Below, piece after piece: positions 1-9,044 of a stretch of 64,000 bases of DNA (the first letter of the stretch is position 1; each line of letters begins with the position of its first letter). Location of the stretch: positions 921,640,235 through 921,704,234 of the forward strand of contig CM066035.1 in NCBI GenBank assembly GCA_033557465.1. Direction: 5' to 3'. The stretch comes from Ichthyophis bannanicus. Taxonomy: Eukaryota; Chordata; Amphibia; Gymnophiona; Ichthyophiidae. The notes under the pieces are model-generated. The model worked only from the letters and a program-made list of their open reading frames with translations. It ran no database searches and was not told where the DNA came from. A program made the translations under genes and the position numbers.

Positions 1-129
1 TGGCATCAGTCCAATTCGTTGTACAAGTGGCTTCCCTGCTCACTCAAGGCCAGAAAGTCTCTTCAGTGGTGGCTTCTTCCGGGATCGTCGAAAGCAGGAA
101 TACCTCTGGAATAGCCGGAGTGGCTCCCG

Positions 130-770
130 TTGTTGACGGACGTGAATCTTGTGGGATGGGGAGCTCAGTGCGGAGATCAGTTTGCACAAGGCACTTGGTC
201 TGTGCAAGAAAACGAGCTTTATCAACTGGCTAGAGCTGAGAGCAGTCTATCTGGCGCTTTGACGGTTCGAAGCCACGATGACAGGTCGAAAGGTGCGAGT
301 GCTGTCGAACAACTCGGCGACGGTGGCCTATATCAATCGACAGGGTGGTACAGGAAGTGCGACCATGGAAGAGGAAGCAGAGGCGCTGTTTGCTTGTGTA
401 AGACAGCGGCTGCCAGTGATATCGGTGGCACACATCGCAGGAAAGGACAAGGTGTGACGTATTTTCTCAGCAGGGTCCGAGTGGATGCCCGGGAGTGGGA
501 GTTGCATCCGGATGTGTTTGCACAGATTGTTCGCAGATGGGGACCCACCAATCATGGACCTCATGGCGACTTTTCACTCGGCGAAGGCCAGTTGCTTCTT
601 CAGCCGGCGACGAGAACAGATGTTGGAGGAGATCGATGCCCTGATGCAACATTGGCCATCAGCAGATCTCCTATATGTCTTCCCGCCGTGGGCGCTCATA
701 GGGCGAGTAATTCAGCATATCGAAGCTTATCAGGGGAGAGCGCTATTGATAGCACCGGACTGACCAAGAT
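130..770 (+). pseudogene. RNase H plus methyltransferase-like remnant of A-left
   Basis: Fragments in different frames match the RNase H of the intact A1 copy. The 'LVGWGAQ' box lies near 147, an 'LELRAVYLAL'-like block near 240, and 'ATVAYINRQGGTGS' near 320-360. The latter carries the Asn-Lys/Arg-Gln-Gly-Gly motif typical of DIRS RNase H. From 554 the frame 'MDLMATFHSAKASCFF' and a later 'ALLIAPD' match the Dam-like methyltransferase-like domain that follows RNase H in DIRS elements. At least three frame changes are needed to follow the domain order, and a stop falls after 'GKDKV' (about 458). No start codon is assigned because this is an internal part of a larger polyprotein. Confidence 0.75.
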
Positions 771-879
771 GTCCGTGGTACTCCGATCTCATTCGCCTGC
801 TCGACGGCCATCCCTGGAGATTACCGATGTCAGAAGATTTGTTGATACAGGGTCCACTGCGAATGCCTCAGGTGGATCG

Positions 880-1735
880 GTTCTCACTTACGGTTCGGCC
901 ATTGAAAGGGCGAGGCTGAAGAAAAGAGGTTATTCTGGTGCAGTGATCGTCACTTTACTGAGAGCAAGGAAGCAGTCCATGTCTCTGGCATATGTGCGTA
1001 TCTGGCGTATTTTCGAGGACTGGTGTTCTCGGCGGCAGGTGCGGCGGCTACAGGTTCCATTCCCCTGGTTTTAGGTTTTCTGCAAGACTAGTTTGATAAG
1101 GGGCTAGCGGCCAGTTCCTTAAGAATCCAGTTGGCAGCTATTTCCTGCTATAGAGGAATGGTGCAGGGAATTGCGCTAGGTGCTCATACTGATGTTTTAC
1201 GCTTTTTTAAAGCAGTTTCCAGACTGCGTCCCTCGAGGAGGGTCGTAGTTCCACCGTGGGAGCTAAATTTGGTCTTTGGAGCGTTGACTAAAGAACCTTT
1301 TGAACCTTTGCACCAGGCGTCGGTAAAGGATTTGATTTTAAAAACCATGTTTTTGGTAGCCATCTGTTCGGCGATGCGAGTTTTGGAGTTACAGGCGTTG
1401 TCATGTAGAGAACCGTTCTTGGCCTTTTGTAGAGAGAAGGTGGTATTGCGGCCAGTTCCGTCCTTTTTGCCAAAGGTGGTGTCTGCCTTTCACCTGAATC
1501 AAACGGGTTTTCTTCCAGTGCTAGGTTCTTTGGAAGGGAACGATTCTGATTGTAATTTGCACCAGTTGGACATAAAACGAGTGTTACGGCGATACTTAAA
1601 AGATTCTGAAACCTTTCGTAAATTGGACCGTCTCATGTTCTTTGGAAGTCCCCGCAAAGGGGACGCGGCGGCGAAAGCATCCAGTTCCAGATGGATTAGA
1701 GAGCCGATTGTATCAGCATATTTGTTGCAAGGTCA
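880..1735 (+). pseudogene. Tyrosine recombinase (YR) remnant of A-left, C-terminus missing
   Basis: The N-terminal helix region ('YVRIWRIFEDWCSRR', about 988-1032) is separated by a frameshift from an open stretch at 1131-1735 that holds most of the catalytic domain. Visible blocks are 'FFKAVSRLRP', 'PPWELNLVFGAL', the first catalytic Arg in 'SAMRVLELQALSC' (about 1368-1407), 'SFLPKVVSAFHLNQ' and 'FFGSPRKGDAAAK'. The HxxR box and the catalytic Tyr are absent because the element is interrupted near 1735. YRs of DIRS elements join the circular cDNA to the target, so this copy cannot encode an active enzyme. The YR family assignment rests on direct similarity to the complete domains at 44523-45512 and 38813-39526. 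Confidence 0.8.
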
Positions 1736-1737
1736 TG

Positions 1738-1860
1738 CCTTCCCCATACCGAAACCGGTACCGCCGGTCTCTCTCCTTTTCTTTCAAAAAAACCCAAAAA
1801 CTTTTATTTAGCACAACTTGGTGACTTTGGTTAGGCCTCAGGCCTACACAAATTCTCCTC
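1738..1860 (+). other. B1 5' UTR
   Basis: Pyrimidine-rich leader with the palindrome-rich ACCGGTACCGCCGGT block and the stem-like 'TTAGGCCTCAGGCC' just before the gag ATG. The same GGCC-TTAGGCC motif precedes the gag start in B2 (18461-18490), B3 (45995-46025) and B4 (40662-40690), so this is a conserved leader feature of family B. Confidence 0.7.
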
Positions 1861-3061
1861 ATGGAGAAACCAGCCCCTGGTTTCAAGAAGTGTACCAAGT
1901 GTAGTGCTGTTATTTCAGTCACAGACACCCATGATTGGTGTCTTAAATGTTTGGGGCCTGACCACTCCATTCCGGACTGCCCATCCTGCTCCCAGATGTC
2001 TAAACGTGGTTTGCAGAACCGGGCCAACAAATTCCATGTGCTGTTTGCTTCAGATAATCCAGCATCACAGTCATCCAGGTCTTCCTCTCCGGATGGATCT
2101 CAGGTAACCAAACCTTCTTTGGGCAGGTCCTCAAAAGGCAAATCTCCTTCAAAGTATCGAGAGGCCCTCAATTTTGAGTCAGAGGACCCTGCCCCAGCCA
2201 AACAACCCCGGCGCGAAGCTCTGGCTTCCAAAGCACCATCTATGGGGTTACAGGTTGACATCGATGGCACGGCCTCGACTGATCACCTGTTAGACTGCTC
2301 TGGGGTACCGGCCCATGCCGGTACCGACATCCAGGCAGCAGTGGCGTCTATGGGCAATACAGTCCAGACCATGCAGCAGGCCGTTCTGGCTTTCATTAAA
2401 GCTGCGACGCCCTCGGTACCGCATCTAGCGGTTCCGGTACTGTCTTCCATACCGGAACCGAGACCATCGTCTTCCAAACGCAGATCGGTTCCGCATGCCG
2501 GATCCGGGTTTTCACCCGATACCGATCCCATACCCGGTACGCCCGATGTCGATACCGATCGGTATGCGTATCGTGCGTTGGAAGCAAATAGAGGATACTC
2601 TGATTCTTCTGAGGATTTTGACTCCTCTGATGACTCTGATGAGCTGTCTCTAGTTCTTCCTGAAGAGCCTTCTTCCCCAAAGAGGAGAATGTCTCCACCA
2701 GAGGATTTGTCCTTTCAAGACTTCATTATAGAAGTAGCTAAAGGACTTTCTATTACCACATCCTCTGAAAAAGAACCTAGATCAAAGAAATTGGATATTT
2801 TAGGATACCCTAAGGTTCCTAAAGAGGCAGTCACCCTGCCTATCCATGAAATCCTTCAAGAACACTTGATGGACTTATGGGAGGCTCCTCTAATGTTGTC
2901 TCCTCATTCTCATAGGTTGGACACCATGTACCGGGTCCCTCCTTCTCCTGGTTTTCAAAAAACTCAGCTGCCTCACCATTCCATTGTGGTGAAGTCTGCG
3001 CTGAAAAAGATTAAGAGTACCAAAAGGCACTCTTCTACCCCTCCAGGGCGGGAATGTAAGA

Positions 3062-3069
3062 CCCTAGAC
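3062..3069. repeat. Left copy of 8-bp target site duplication of the hAT element
   Basis: CCCTAGAC here is repeated perfectly at 5477-5484 on the other side of the element. An 8-bp duplication is the hallmark of hAT transposases. Confidence 0.93.
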
Positions 3070-3147
3070 CAGCGATGGCGAACCTATGGCACGCGTGCCA
3101 GCTGTGGCATGCGAAGGCCTTGCAGCTGGCACGCGGGAAGGTCCGCA

Positions 3148-3598
3148 TTTAAAAAAATAAAAAAAAGCTGTCTTCTGCCGCTTCCGGGGCCGCCACGGCA
3201 GAATCGAGTGTGCCGCGGGGCCCCCCCTGTGCCTGGCAGAGCCTGCCCTCCAGATCCTGCCTTCCCCGGTATCAGCTCCCTGTTTCCAGCTTGTCACACG
3301 CGCCGGCTTTCAGAGCGCGAGGGGAGAGTTTTTCCCTCGCTGCTCTGTTAAGCCCGCGGGGGCTGATGGGAAGTTCCCATCAGCCCCCGCGGGCTTAACA
3401 GAGCCGCGAAAGAGAAACTAGTTCCCTTCGCGCTCTGAAAGCCGGCGCGTGTGACAAGCTGGAAACAGGGAGCTGATACCGGGGAAGGCAGGATCTGGAG
3501 GGCAGGCTCTGCCAGGCACAGGGGGGGCCCCGCGGCACACTCGATTCTGCCGCGGCGGCCCCGGAAGCGGCAGAAGACAGCTTTTTTTTATTTTAAAT
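3148..3598. repeat. Long near-perfect palindrome, arms about 225 bp
   Basis: The sequence from the A-rich tract at 3148 reads as the reverse complement of the stretch ending at 3598, with the centre at ATGGGAAGTTCCCAT (3367-3380). The arms are GC-rich and differ at only a few positions. The same peptide-like frames appear on both strands for this reason; they are not genes. Confidence 0.92.
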
Positions 3599-3599
3599 T

Positions 3600-4800
3600 T
3601 TGGCTGGGCTGGGCTGGGCTGGGGGGGGGGGTTAGGAGTGGTGATGGGCGCTGCGGGGGGATTAGGAGTGGTGATGGGCGCTGCGGGGGGATTAGGAGTG
3701 GTGATGGGCACTGGGGGGGGTTAGGAGTGGTGATGGGCACTGGGGGGGTAGGAGTGGTGCTGGGTGCTGGGGGGGTTTAGGAGTGGTGATGGGCTATGGG
3801 GGGGGGCTTAAACTAAAAATTGGGTGATGGATTAGGACTGGAAATGGGCTGGTGGGATTAGGACTGGAAGTGGGTTGATGGGGGTTAGGACTGATAATGG
3901 GCTATGGGGGGCTTAAACTAAAAATTGGGTGATGGGGGATTAGGACTGGAAATGGGCTGGTGGGATTAGGACTGGGAGTGGGCTGAAGGGGAGGTTAGGA
4001 CTGGTAATGGGCTATGAGGGGGCTTAAACTGAAAATGGGGTGATGGGGATTAGGACTGGAAATGGGCTGGTGGGATTAGGACTGGTAATGGGTTGTGGGG
4101 GTTGCTAGGACTGGAAATGGGCTGAGTGGAAGGGGGCTTGAATTGCAAATAGCTGATGGGGGACGGGGCTTGGAATGGAAATGGGCTGAGGGGAAGTGGG
4201 GGGCTTGAACTGCAAATAGCTGATGGGGACGGGGCTTGGAATGGAAATGGGCTGAGGGGAAGTGGGTGGCTTGAACTGCAAATAGCTGATGGGGAGGGGG
4301 ACTTGGAATGGAAATGGGCTGAGTGGAAGGGGGCTTGAACTGCAAATAGCTGATGGGAAGGGGGGCTTGGAATGGGCTCTTAGGGGAGGGAGCTAGGACA
4401 GGAAATGGGCTGATGGAGGGGCTAGGATAGGACTGGGAATTGGGTGTTGGGGGAGCTAAGTTTGGAAATGGGCTGTGGTGGGGGCTTGGATTGAAATGGA
4501 CTCATGGAGGGGCTAGAACTGGAAGTAGGCTCATGGGGGGCTTGGATTAGAAATGGGCTGAGTGATGGTGGGGCTAGGAAAGGACTAGAAATGGGCTGAT
4601 GGGAGGCTGGTATTGGAAATGAGCTGATGAAGGGACTCGGATAGGATTGGAAATGGACTGATGGGGGGCCAGGACTGGAAATGGGCTGATGTGGGGACTA
4701 GAAGGGAGCGGATACTGGGTGGGGCTGGAATTAAAAGGGAGCTGATGTTGGGGGAGATTAGAAGGGGATGGGGCTGGGAGAGTGAAATGGAGAGGGGAAA
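3600..4800 (+). repeat. Degenerate G-rich tandem array, unit about 25-35 bp
   Basis: Units read approximately GATTAGGACTGGAAATGGGC followed by TGATGGGG, with frequent length change and runs of G. The array makes up about half of the hAT element. The same unit, reverse complemented, fills 34860-35760. Confidence 0.85.
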
Positions 4801-5476
4801 AATATTTTGTGTGGGAGGGAAGAAAAATGTACAATTGGCCGGGTATTGGGAGACTAAAAAAGGAGAAAGATTATTATGTTAAAGCAGATGAAGAGAGAGA
4901 ATGGAAAAAAACTAGAAGAGAAGAAAGGAGAAATGGACAGCAGACGATGGAGAGATAGCAGAAGACACAAATAAACCAGAAGAAAGTGGCTGGAACAATT
5001 GCAACTGAAAAAAATGCACAAAAGGTACAAAGATATCTCTTTATTTTGAATTTATTAACTGGAATATGTCAGCTCTGGGAAATGTGCATCATTAGTGTCT
5101 GTGCTTTGTTTAGTACAAGAGGAAATTAATTTATAGTTTTATTTCTACAGTGGTGGTGTACATTCCAAGTTTGGCTTTTGGGGTTCCCAGTTTAATTATT
5201 GCCTTCCTGTTTCTAAATTGAATGAAATCATTAAAACATTATAAATTGCCAATAAATTGAAATGAAAACCAAAGGATTGTGAATCAAATTGATTCTCTGA
5301 CAATACAAAGATTCCAAACTTTACAAATGATGTTACATAGTTCAGGCAACTTTATAAAGAGTTTTTAGATACTAAAATCTTGTTAAGGTTTAATTGACGT
5401 GCTGGCACTTTGAGGAAATTCTTTGGTTTTGTGCGGCAGTTTGGGCACTCGGGCTCAAAAAGGTTAGCCATCACTG
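4801..5476. other. Right, A/T-rich part of the hAT element
   Basis: No coding potential. 4800-5190 matches 34545-34980 in reverse complement (for example GGCCGGGTATTGGGAG at about 4839-4854 and TTGGGGTTCCCAGTTTAATT near 5180). 5190-5476 is specific to this element and ends in the hAT inverted repeat. Confidence 0.7.
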
Positions 5477-6083
5477 CCCTAGACTCTTTTGGTAGGAAAA
5501 TCTTCCAGGCTAGTATGCTTATAGCCAGGATTAATTCATATAGTCTGTATATGGGCATGTTTCTAAGGGAACTTGCCCTAAAGGTACGGCATTTTGCCCC
5601 CTTTATCCCTGAGGATAGAAAGGAAGAGTTCATTTCTCTGGTGAAACAGCTTCTAGATGTTTCTAAGTTCTCCAACAGAGCAGCCTTTGATTCCTTTGAA
5701 GGTGCCGGTAGAGCTTCGGGCATTGCCATTGCAGCCCGACGACTTGCTTGGCTCCAGGCCTCTGACCTAGAACCCTGGGTCCTGGATGGCTTACGGAATC
5801 TGCCCTGTACAGGTGAGAACTTATTTGGTAAAGACTGGCAAATTAAAGCCACTCAAATGGACGCAGAAAATGCTACATTGGATAGACTTTCTAAGTCTAC
5901 CTCTACTCCTGCCAAGAAAAAGTCTTTCAAGAGGCCTTACTACAAGAAGGCCAGATTTTCCACAAATACTGGCCAACAATCTTCTCAGCCTCGCTTTCCT
6001 GCTAAACGTCAGCAACCTAAACAGGCAAGGTCAAAGCCTGCAGCGTCTACCACTCCTCAGCAGGCTCAACCCCCTCAGGGTGT

Positions 6084-7897
6084 TTGACTTGCCCCTAGAG
6101 AACTTAACATTTCTGGCTCTAGAACAACCAGAGCCCCTCACCATTCCCGGAAGGTTAGCTCACTTTGCTCCCAGATGGGGGCAAATTACATCAGAGCACT
6201 GGACCCTCTCTATCATCAGAGAGGGCTACAAACTTCATTTTTCCAACCTTCCTCCACATACCATGGTGAGGCACTTCAATTCTCCCCCATCTCTCCTGGC
6301 CCTGTTGGGTCAGGAAGTCTCTTCCCTCCTTGCCCAAAGGGCAATAGAAGAGGTTCCTCTTCTCCAACAAGGGACAGGTTTCTACTCCCCTTATTTTCTC
6401 ATACCAAAGAAGACAGGGGGATTCAGACCTATCCTAGATCTGAGAGAACTGAACAAATTTCTATACAAGGAGAAATTCAAAATGCTTTCTCTGGGCATTC
6501 TCCTTCCATACCTTCAGAGTCAGGATTGGCTTTGCTCTCTAGATCTCAAGGATGCGTACACACATATACTCATCCACCCATCCCATAGAAAATGTAGCCG
6601 CATTTCTAAGAGGTCTGGGAATTTTTGTATTCCCATATCTGGACGACTGGCTCATCCGAGCTCCATCTCAGTCAGAGGCCCAGATTTCCCTAGACCGCAC
6701 AAGGCACATTCTGCAGTATCTGGGACTGGTGGTAAACCTTCCCAAGTCTCAACTCATCCCTACTCAGTCTCTGGAATTCATAGGGGCCCAGTTGGACACC
6801 ACCACTGCAAGGGCCTACCTACCTCAAGTCCGGGGCTAACGTCTGGTGTGCTTCGCCTCCCAAGCTCAGTCCAGCAGTCACTTGACAGCCAGAGAAATGC
6901 TGCGACTTCTGGGCCACATGGCCTCCACGGTATACGTGGTGCCCTATGCTCGTCTTCATATGAGAGCAGCTCAATGGACCTTGGCCACCCAGTGGACTCA
7001 AGCATCAGGAGCGCTCTCCGACCAAATACTCACCTCAAAGCGTCTGTTTTGGTCCCTCCAATGGTGGATATCCACCAAGAATCTGTTGTTGGGGGCCCCC
7101 TTCCAACCTTTGTTGCCCCAAGCAACCCTCACAACAGATGCCTCCCAAACAGGGTGGGGAGCCCATCTACAACACCTCTCCACTCAGGGTACTTGGTCTC
7201 CACGGGAGACCACCCTTCACATCAACCTCCTGGAACTGCGAGCAATCTTCTTTGCCCTCAGTCTTCCATACACTCCTTGTCAACCTGACCGTCCTAGTTC
7301 AAACGGACAATCAGGTGGCCATGTTCTCCGTAAACAAACAAGGAGGGACAGGCTCTCTGTCGCTTTGCAACAAAGCTCTCAGATTATGGGCCTTCGCCAG
7401 AGAGCATCAAATTCATCATCTTGCAGTGTATCTTCCAGGGGTTCAAAACTCTCGGGCAGACAGACTCAGTCGAGTTCTGCTTCCACACGAATGGTCCCTA
7501 CATATGGACCAGATACGCAGAATCTTTCAGGAATGGGGAACCCCGGACATAGACCTCTTTGCAAGTCCGTGCAATGCCAAACTTCCCCGGTTCTGTTCCA
7601 GGACTCCGTGTCAGGGAGCTCAGGCCTACGACGCCTTTCTCCTGCATTGGGGTCAGGACTTCCTATATGCCTTTCCACCCATTCCTTTGATTCCCAAGAC
7701 TCTGTTCAAACTCCAGAGGGATCACGGATCGATGATCCTCATAGCTCCACGCTGGCCACGCCAAGTGTGGTTCCCTCTACTTCTGCATCTTTCCCAGGGA
7801 CCCTCCCTGGACCTGGGAGCTGCGCCAGACCTTCTTTCTCAGGAGGAGGGGACTTTGTGGCACCCAAACCCCAAGTCCCTACACCTCAGAGCTTGCT
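6084..7897 (+). pseudogene. B1 pol: RT, RNase H and methyltransferase-like domains, frameshifted and deleted
   Basis: The pol frame is +1 relative to gag and starts its conserved part right at the gag stop ('FDLPLENLTFLAL'). The RT blocks are 'GFYSPYFLIPKKTGG', 'RPILDLRELNKFL' and 'LCSLDLKDAYTHILIHP'. About 100 bp that encode the fingers/palm blocks before YLDD in B4 are missing at about 6585; the catalytic 'YLDDWLI' follows at about 6636. Frame changes occur near 6838 and 7290. RNase H blocks 'TTDASQTGWGAH', 'QTDNQVAMFSVNKQGG' and 'SRADRLSR' are recognisable, then the MT block 'DIDLFASP' and 'YAFPPIPLIPK'. The enzyme would copy element RNA into cDNA, but this copy is inactive. Confidence 0.85.
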
Positions 7898-9044
7898 GAC
7901 TGAAGGCCTAAGCCTTCATGACTTCAATCTTTCTCAACCAGTGCAAGATATCCTTCATGCCTCTAGGAAACCCTCCACGAGGCGTTCCTATGCTTTCAAA
8001 TGGAAACGTTTTTCCATTTGGTGTGCTCAACAGGGTCTTGACCCTCTAGCACTTCCCTTGAATTCTCTACTAGACTATCTCCTGCATCTTTCTAATGCAG
8101 GCGTTAAGACAAATTCAGTCAGAGTCCGTTTAAGTGCTATTGCAGCATCCTTAAAACCTATAAATGGACAACCTGTCTCCTCTCATCCTCTTATTGCAAG
8201 GTTCATGAGAGGCCTGACTCTAACTAAGCCTCCCATCCGACCTCCTCCGGTAGCATGGGATTTGAACCTAGTTCTAGGTCAGCTTATGAAGCCACCTTTT
8301 GAACCGTTGGTTTCTACCTCCTTGAAATTTCTTTCCTGGAAGGTCCTTTTCCTTATTGTAGTCACTTCGGCTCGCCGCATCAGTGAACTACAGGCCTTAG
8401 TGGCTCATCCACCTTATACTAGGTTTCATCATGATAAGGTGGTCCTCAGGACGAATCCCCACTTTATGCCCAAAGTGGTCTCGCCTTTTCATCTTAATCA
8501 AGAGGTATATCTACCTGTCTTTTTTCCGGCTCCTCATGCATCCAGTGCAGAGAGGAACCTTCATACTTTAGATTGTAAAAGAGCTCTTGCCTTTTACCTC
8601 AACAGGACTCAGCCACATCGAAAGTCTTCCCAACTTTTTGTGGCTTTTGATCCTTCTCATTTGGGACTTCCAGTCTCCAAACGTACACTTTCCAATTGGA
8701 TTGCTCAGTGTATTTCCTTTGCTTACCAGAGTAAAAACATTTCTCTGGAAGGCCATGTCATAGCTCACAATGTGAGAGCCATGGCCACTTCTATGGCTCA
8801 TCTTCACTCTGTATCCATAGATCAGATCTGTCGAGCCGCCACCTGGGCCTCGGTTCATACCTTCACAGCCCATTACTGTTTGGACAAGGACTCCCGCCGG
8901 GATGCCTTGTTTGGTCAGGCTGTCCTCAAACACCTGTTCCTCAAACACTTGAACATCTCCTGCCCACCTTCCCAGGATGGATGCCTGAGATCCATACGAA
9001 GATGGCGAACCCTTGGAAGGGGATCTCCCAGGCATCTTAGCTAG
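7890..9044 (+). CDS. B1 tyrosine recombinase (complete domain, upstream frame broken)
   Basis: From about 7913 the frame encodes a full DIRS-type YR. There is a SAM-like N-terminal helical domain ('SRKPSTRRSYAFKWKRFSIWC'). The catalytic domain has the first Arg in 'SARRISELQAL' (about 8367-8400), 'HFMPKVVSPFHLNQ', the HxxR box 'AHNVRA' (about 8764-8781) and 'CRAATWASVHTFTAHYC', which supplies His and the nucleophilic Tyr (about 8874). The frame is open to the stop at 9044. In B4 the same domain continues the pol frame; here a one-base loss near 7890 puts it out of frame with the MT domain. The role is integration of the circular double-stranded cDNA. The domain looks catalytically complete, but the parent element is not. 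Confidence 0.85.
   Translation, partial: SLLTEGLSLHDFNLSQPVQDILHASRKPSTRRSYAFKWKRFSIWCAQQGLDPLALPLNSLLDYLLHLSNAGVKTNSVRVRLSAIAASLKPINGQPVSSHPLIARFMRGLTLTKPPIRPPPVAWDLNLVLGQLMKPPFEPLVSTSLKFLSWKVLFLIVVTSARRISELQALVAHPPYTRFHHDKVVLRTNPHFMPKVVSPFHLNQEVYLPVFFPAPHASSAERNLHTLDCKRALAFYLNRTQPHRKSSQLFVAFDPSHLGLPVSKRTLSNWIAQCISFAYQSKNISLEGHVIAHNVRAMATSMAHLHSVSIDQICRAATWASVHTFTAHYCLDKDSRRDALFGQAVLKHLFLKHLNISCPPSQDGCLRSIRRWRTLGRGSPRHLS

Larger units (their letters stand above)
1..1737 (+). mobile_element. DIRS-like retrotransposon, family A, copy A-left (3' coding part, degraded)
   Basis: The stretch holds RNase H, methyltransferase-like and tyrosine-recombinase coding sequence in the order seen in DIRS elements. 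It is closest to copy A1 at 57631-63533: both share motifs such as VRVxSxN, AYINxQGGT, MDLMAT, SFLPKVVS and FGxPRKG. The left side is cut by the window edge. The right side stops inside the recombinase, where the 5' UTR of a family B element begins. Several frameshifts and stops make it non-functional. The family assignment is clear; the exact right boundary (about 1735) is uncertain by a few bases because B1 lacks its own left terminus. Confidence 0.85.
3070..5476. mobile_element. Non-autonomous hAT transposon (2407 bp) inserted in B1 gag
   Basis: The ends are inverted repeats of the hAT type: left CAGCGATGGCGAACCTA, right TTAGCCATCACTG, so the outer 15 bases pair with one or two mismatches. 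It is flanked by the perfect 8-bp duplication CCCTAGAC. The right subterminal part (TTTGGGCACTCGGGCTC) resembles the widespread vertebrate OposCharlie1-like hAT termini; that is from memory and should be tested. No transposase frame is present. Inside lie a 450-bp palindrome (3148-3598), a G-rich degenerate tandem array (3600-4800) and an A/T-rich right part. The array and the adjoining region to about 5190 are homologous, in inverse orientation, to the interior of the TA-flanked element at 34182-35940. Confidence 0.9.
1861..6087 (+). pseudogene. B1 gag (ORF1), interrupted by the hAT insertion at 3070-5476
   Basis: The ATG at 1861 opens a frame with a zinc-finger-like N-terminus: CxxC at about residues 12-15, then DTHDWCLKCLGPDH and CPSC. 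This Cys/His arrangement is known from ORF1 of DIRS-type elements. A Ser/Pro-rich middle, an acidic patch (DFDSSDDSDE) and a conserved block 'FQDFIIEVAKGLSI' follow. The frame is broken just after 'RECKTLD' by the transposon and resumes at 5477 with 'FGRKIFQASMLIARINS'. The C-terminal tail is Lys/Arg/Gln-rich and ends at the TGA of 6085-6087. The product should bind element RNA and build particles; that role is inferred from the family. The stop codon context (GTT TGA C) is discussed as a putative recoding site. Confidence 0.85.

Noticed and set aside
3064..3711. Two similar minus and plus frames around the palindrome
   Set aside because: They are the same arm read twice because of the inverted repeat; composition is non-coding.
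3070..5476. SPIN-type hAT element
   Set aside because: The ends read CAGCGATGGCGAACC rather than the SPIN-type terminus I remember (CAGCGGTTCTCAACC). They fit another hAT group better.
6846..9044. Single 732-aa protein covering RNase H to recombinase in B1
   Set aside because: Comparison with B4 shows that the middle (about 7290-7890) is an out-of-frame reading over the RNase H/MT region. Only the beginning and the recombinase end are genuine.
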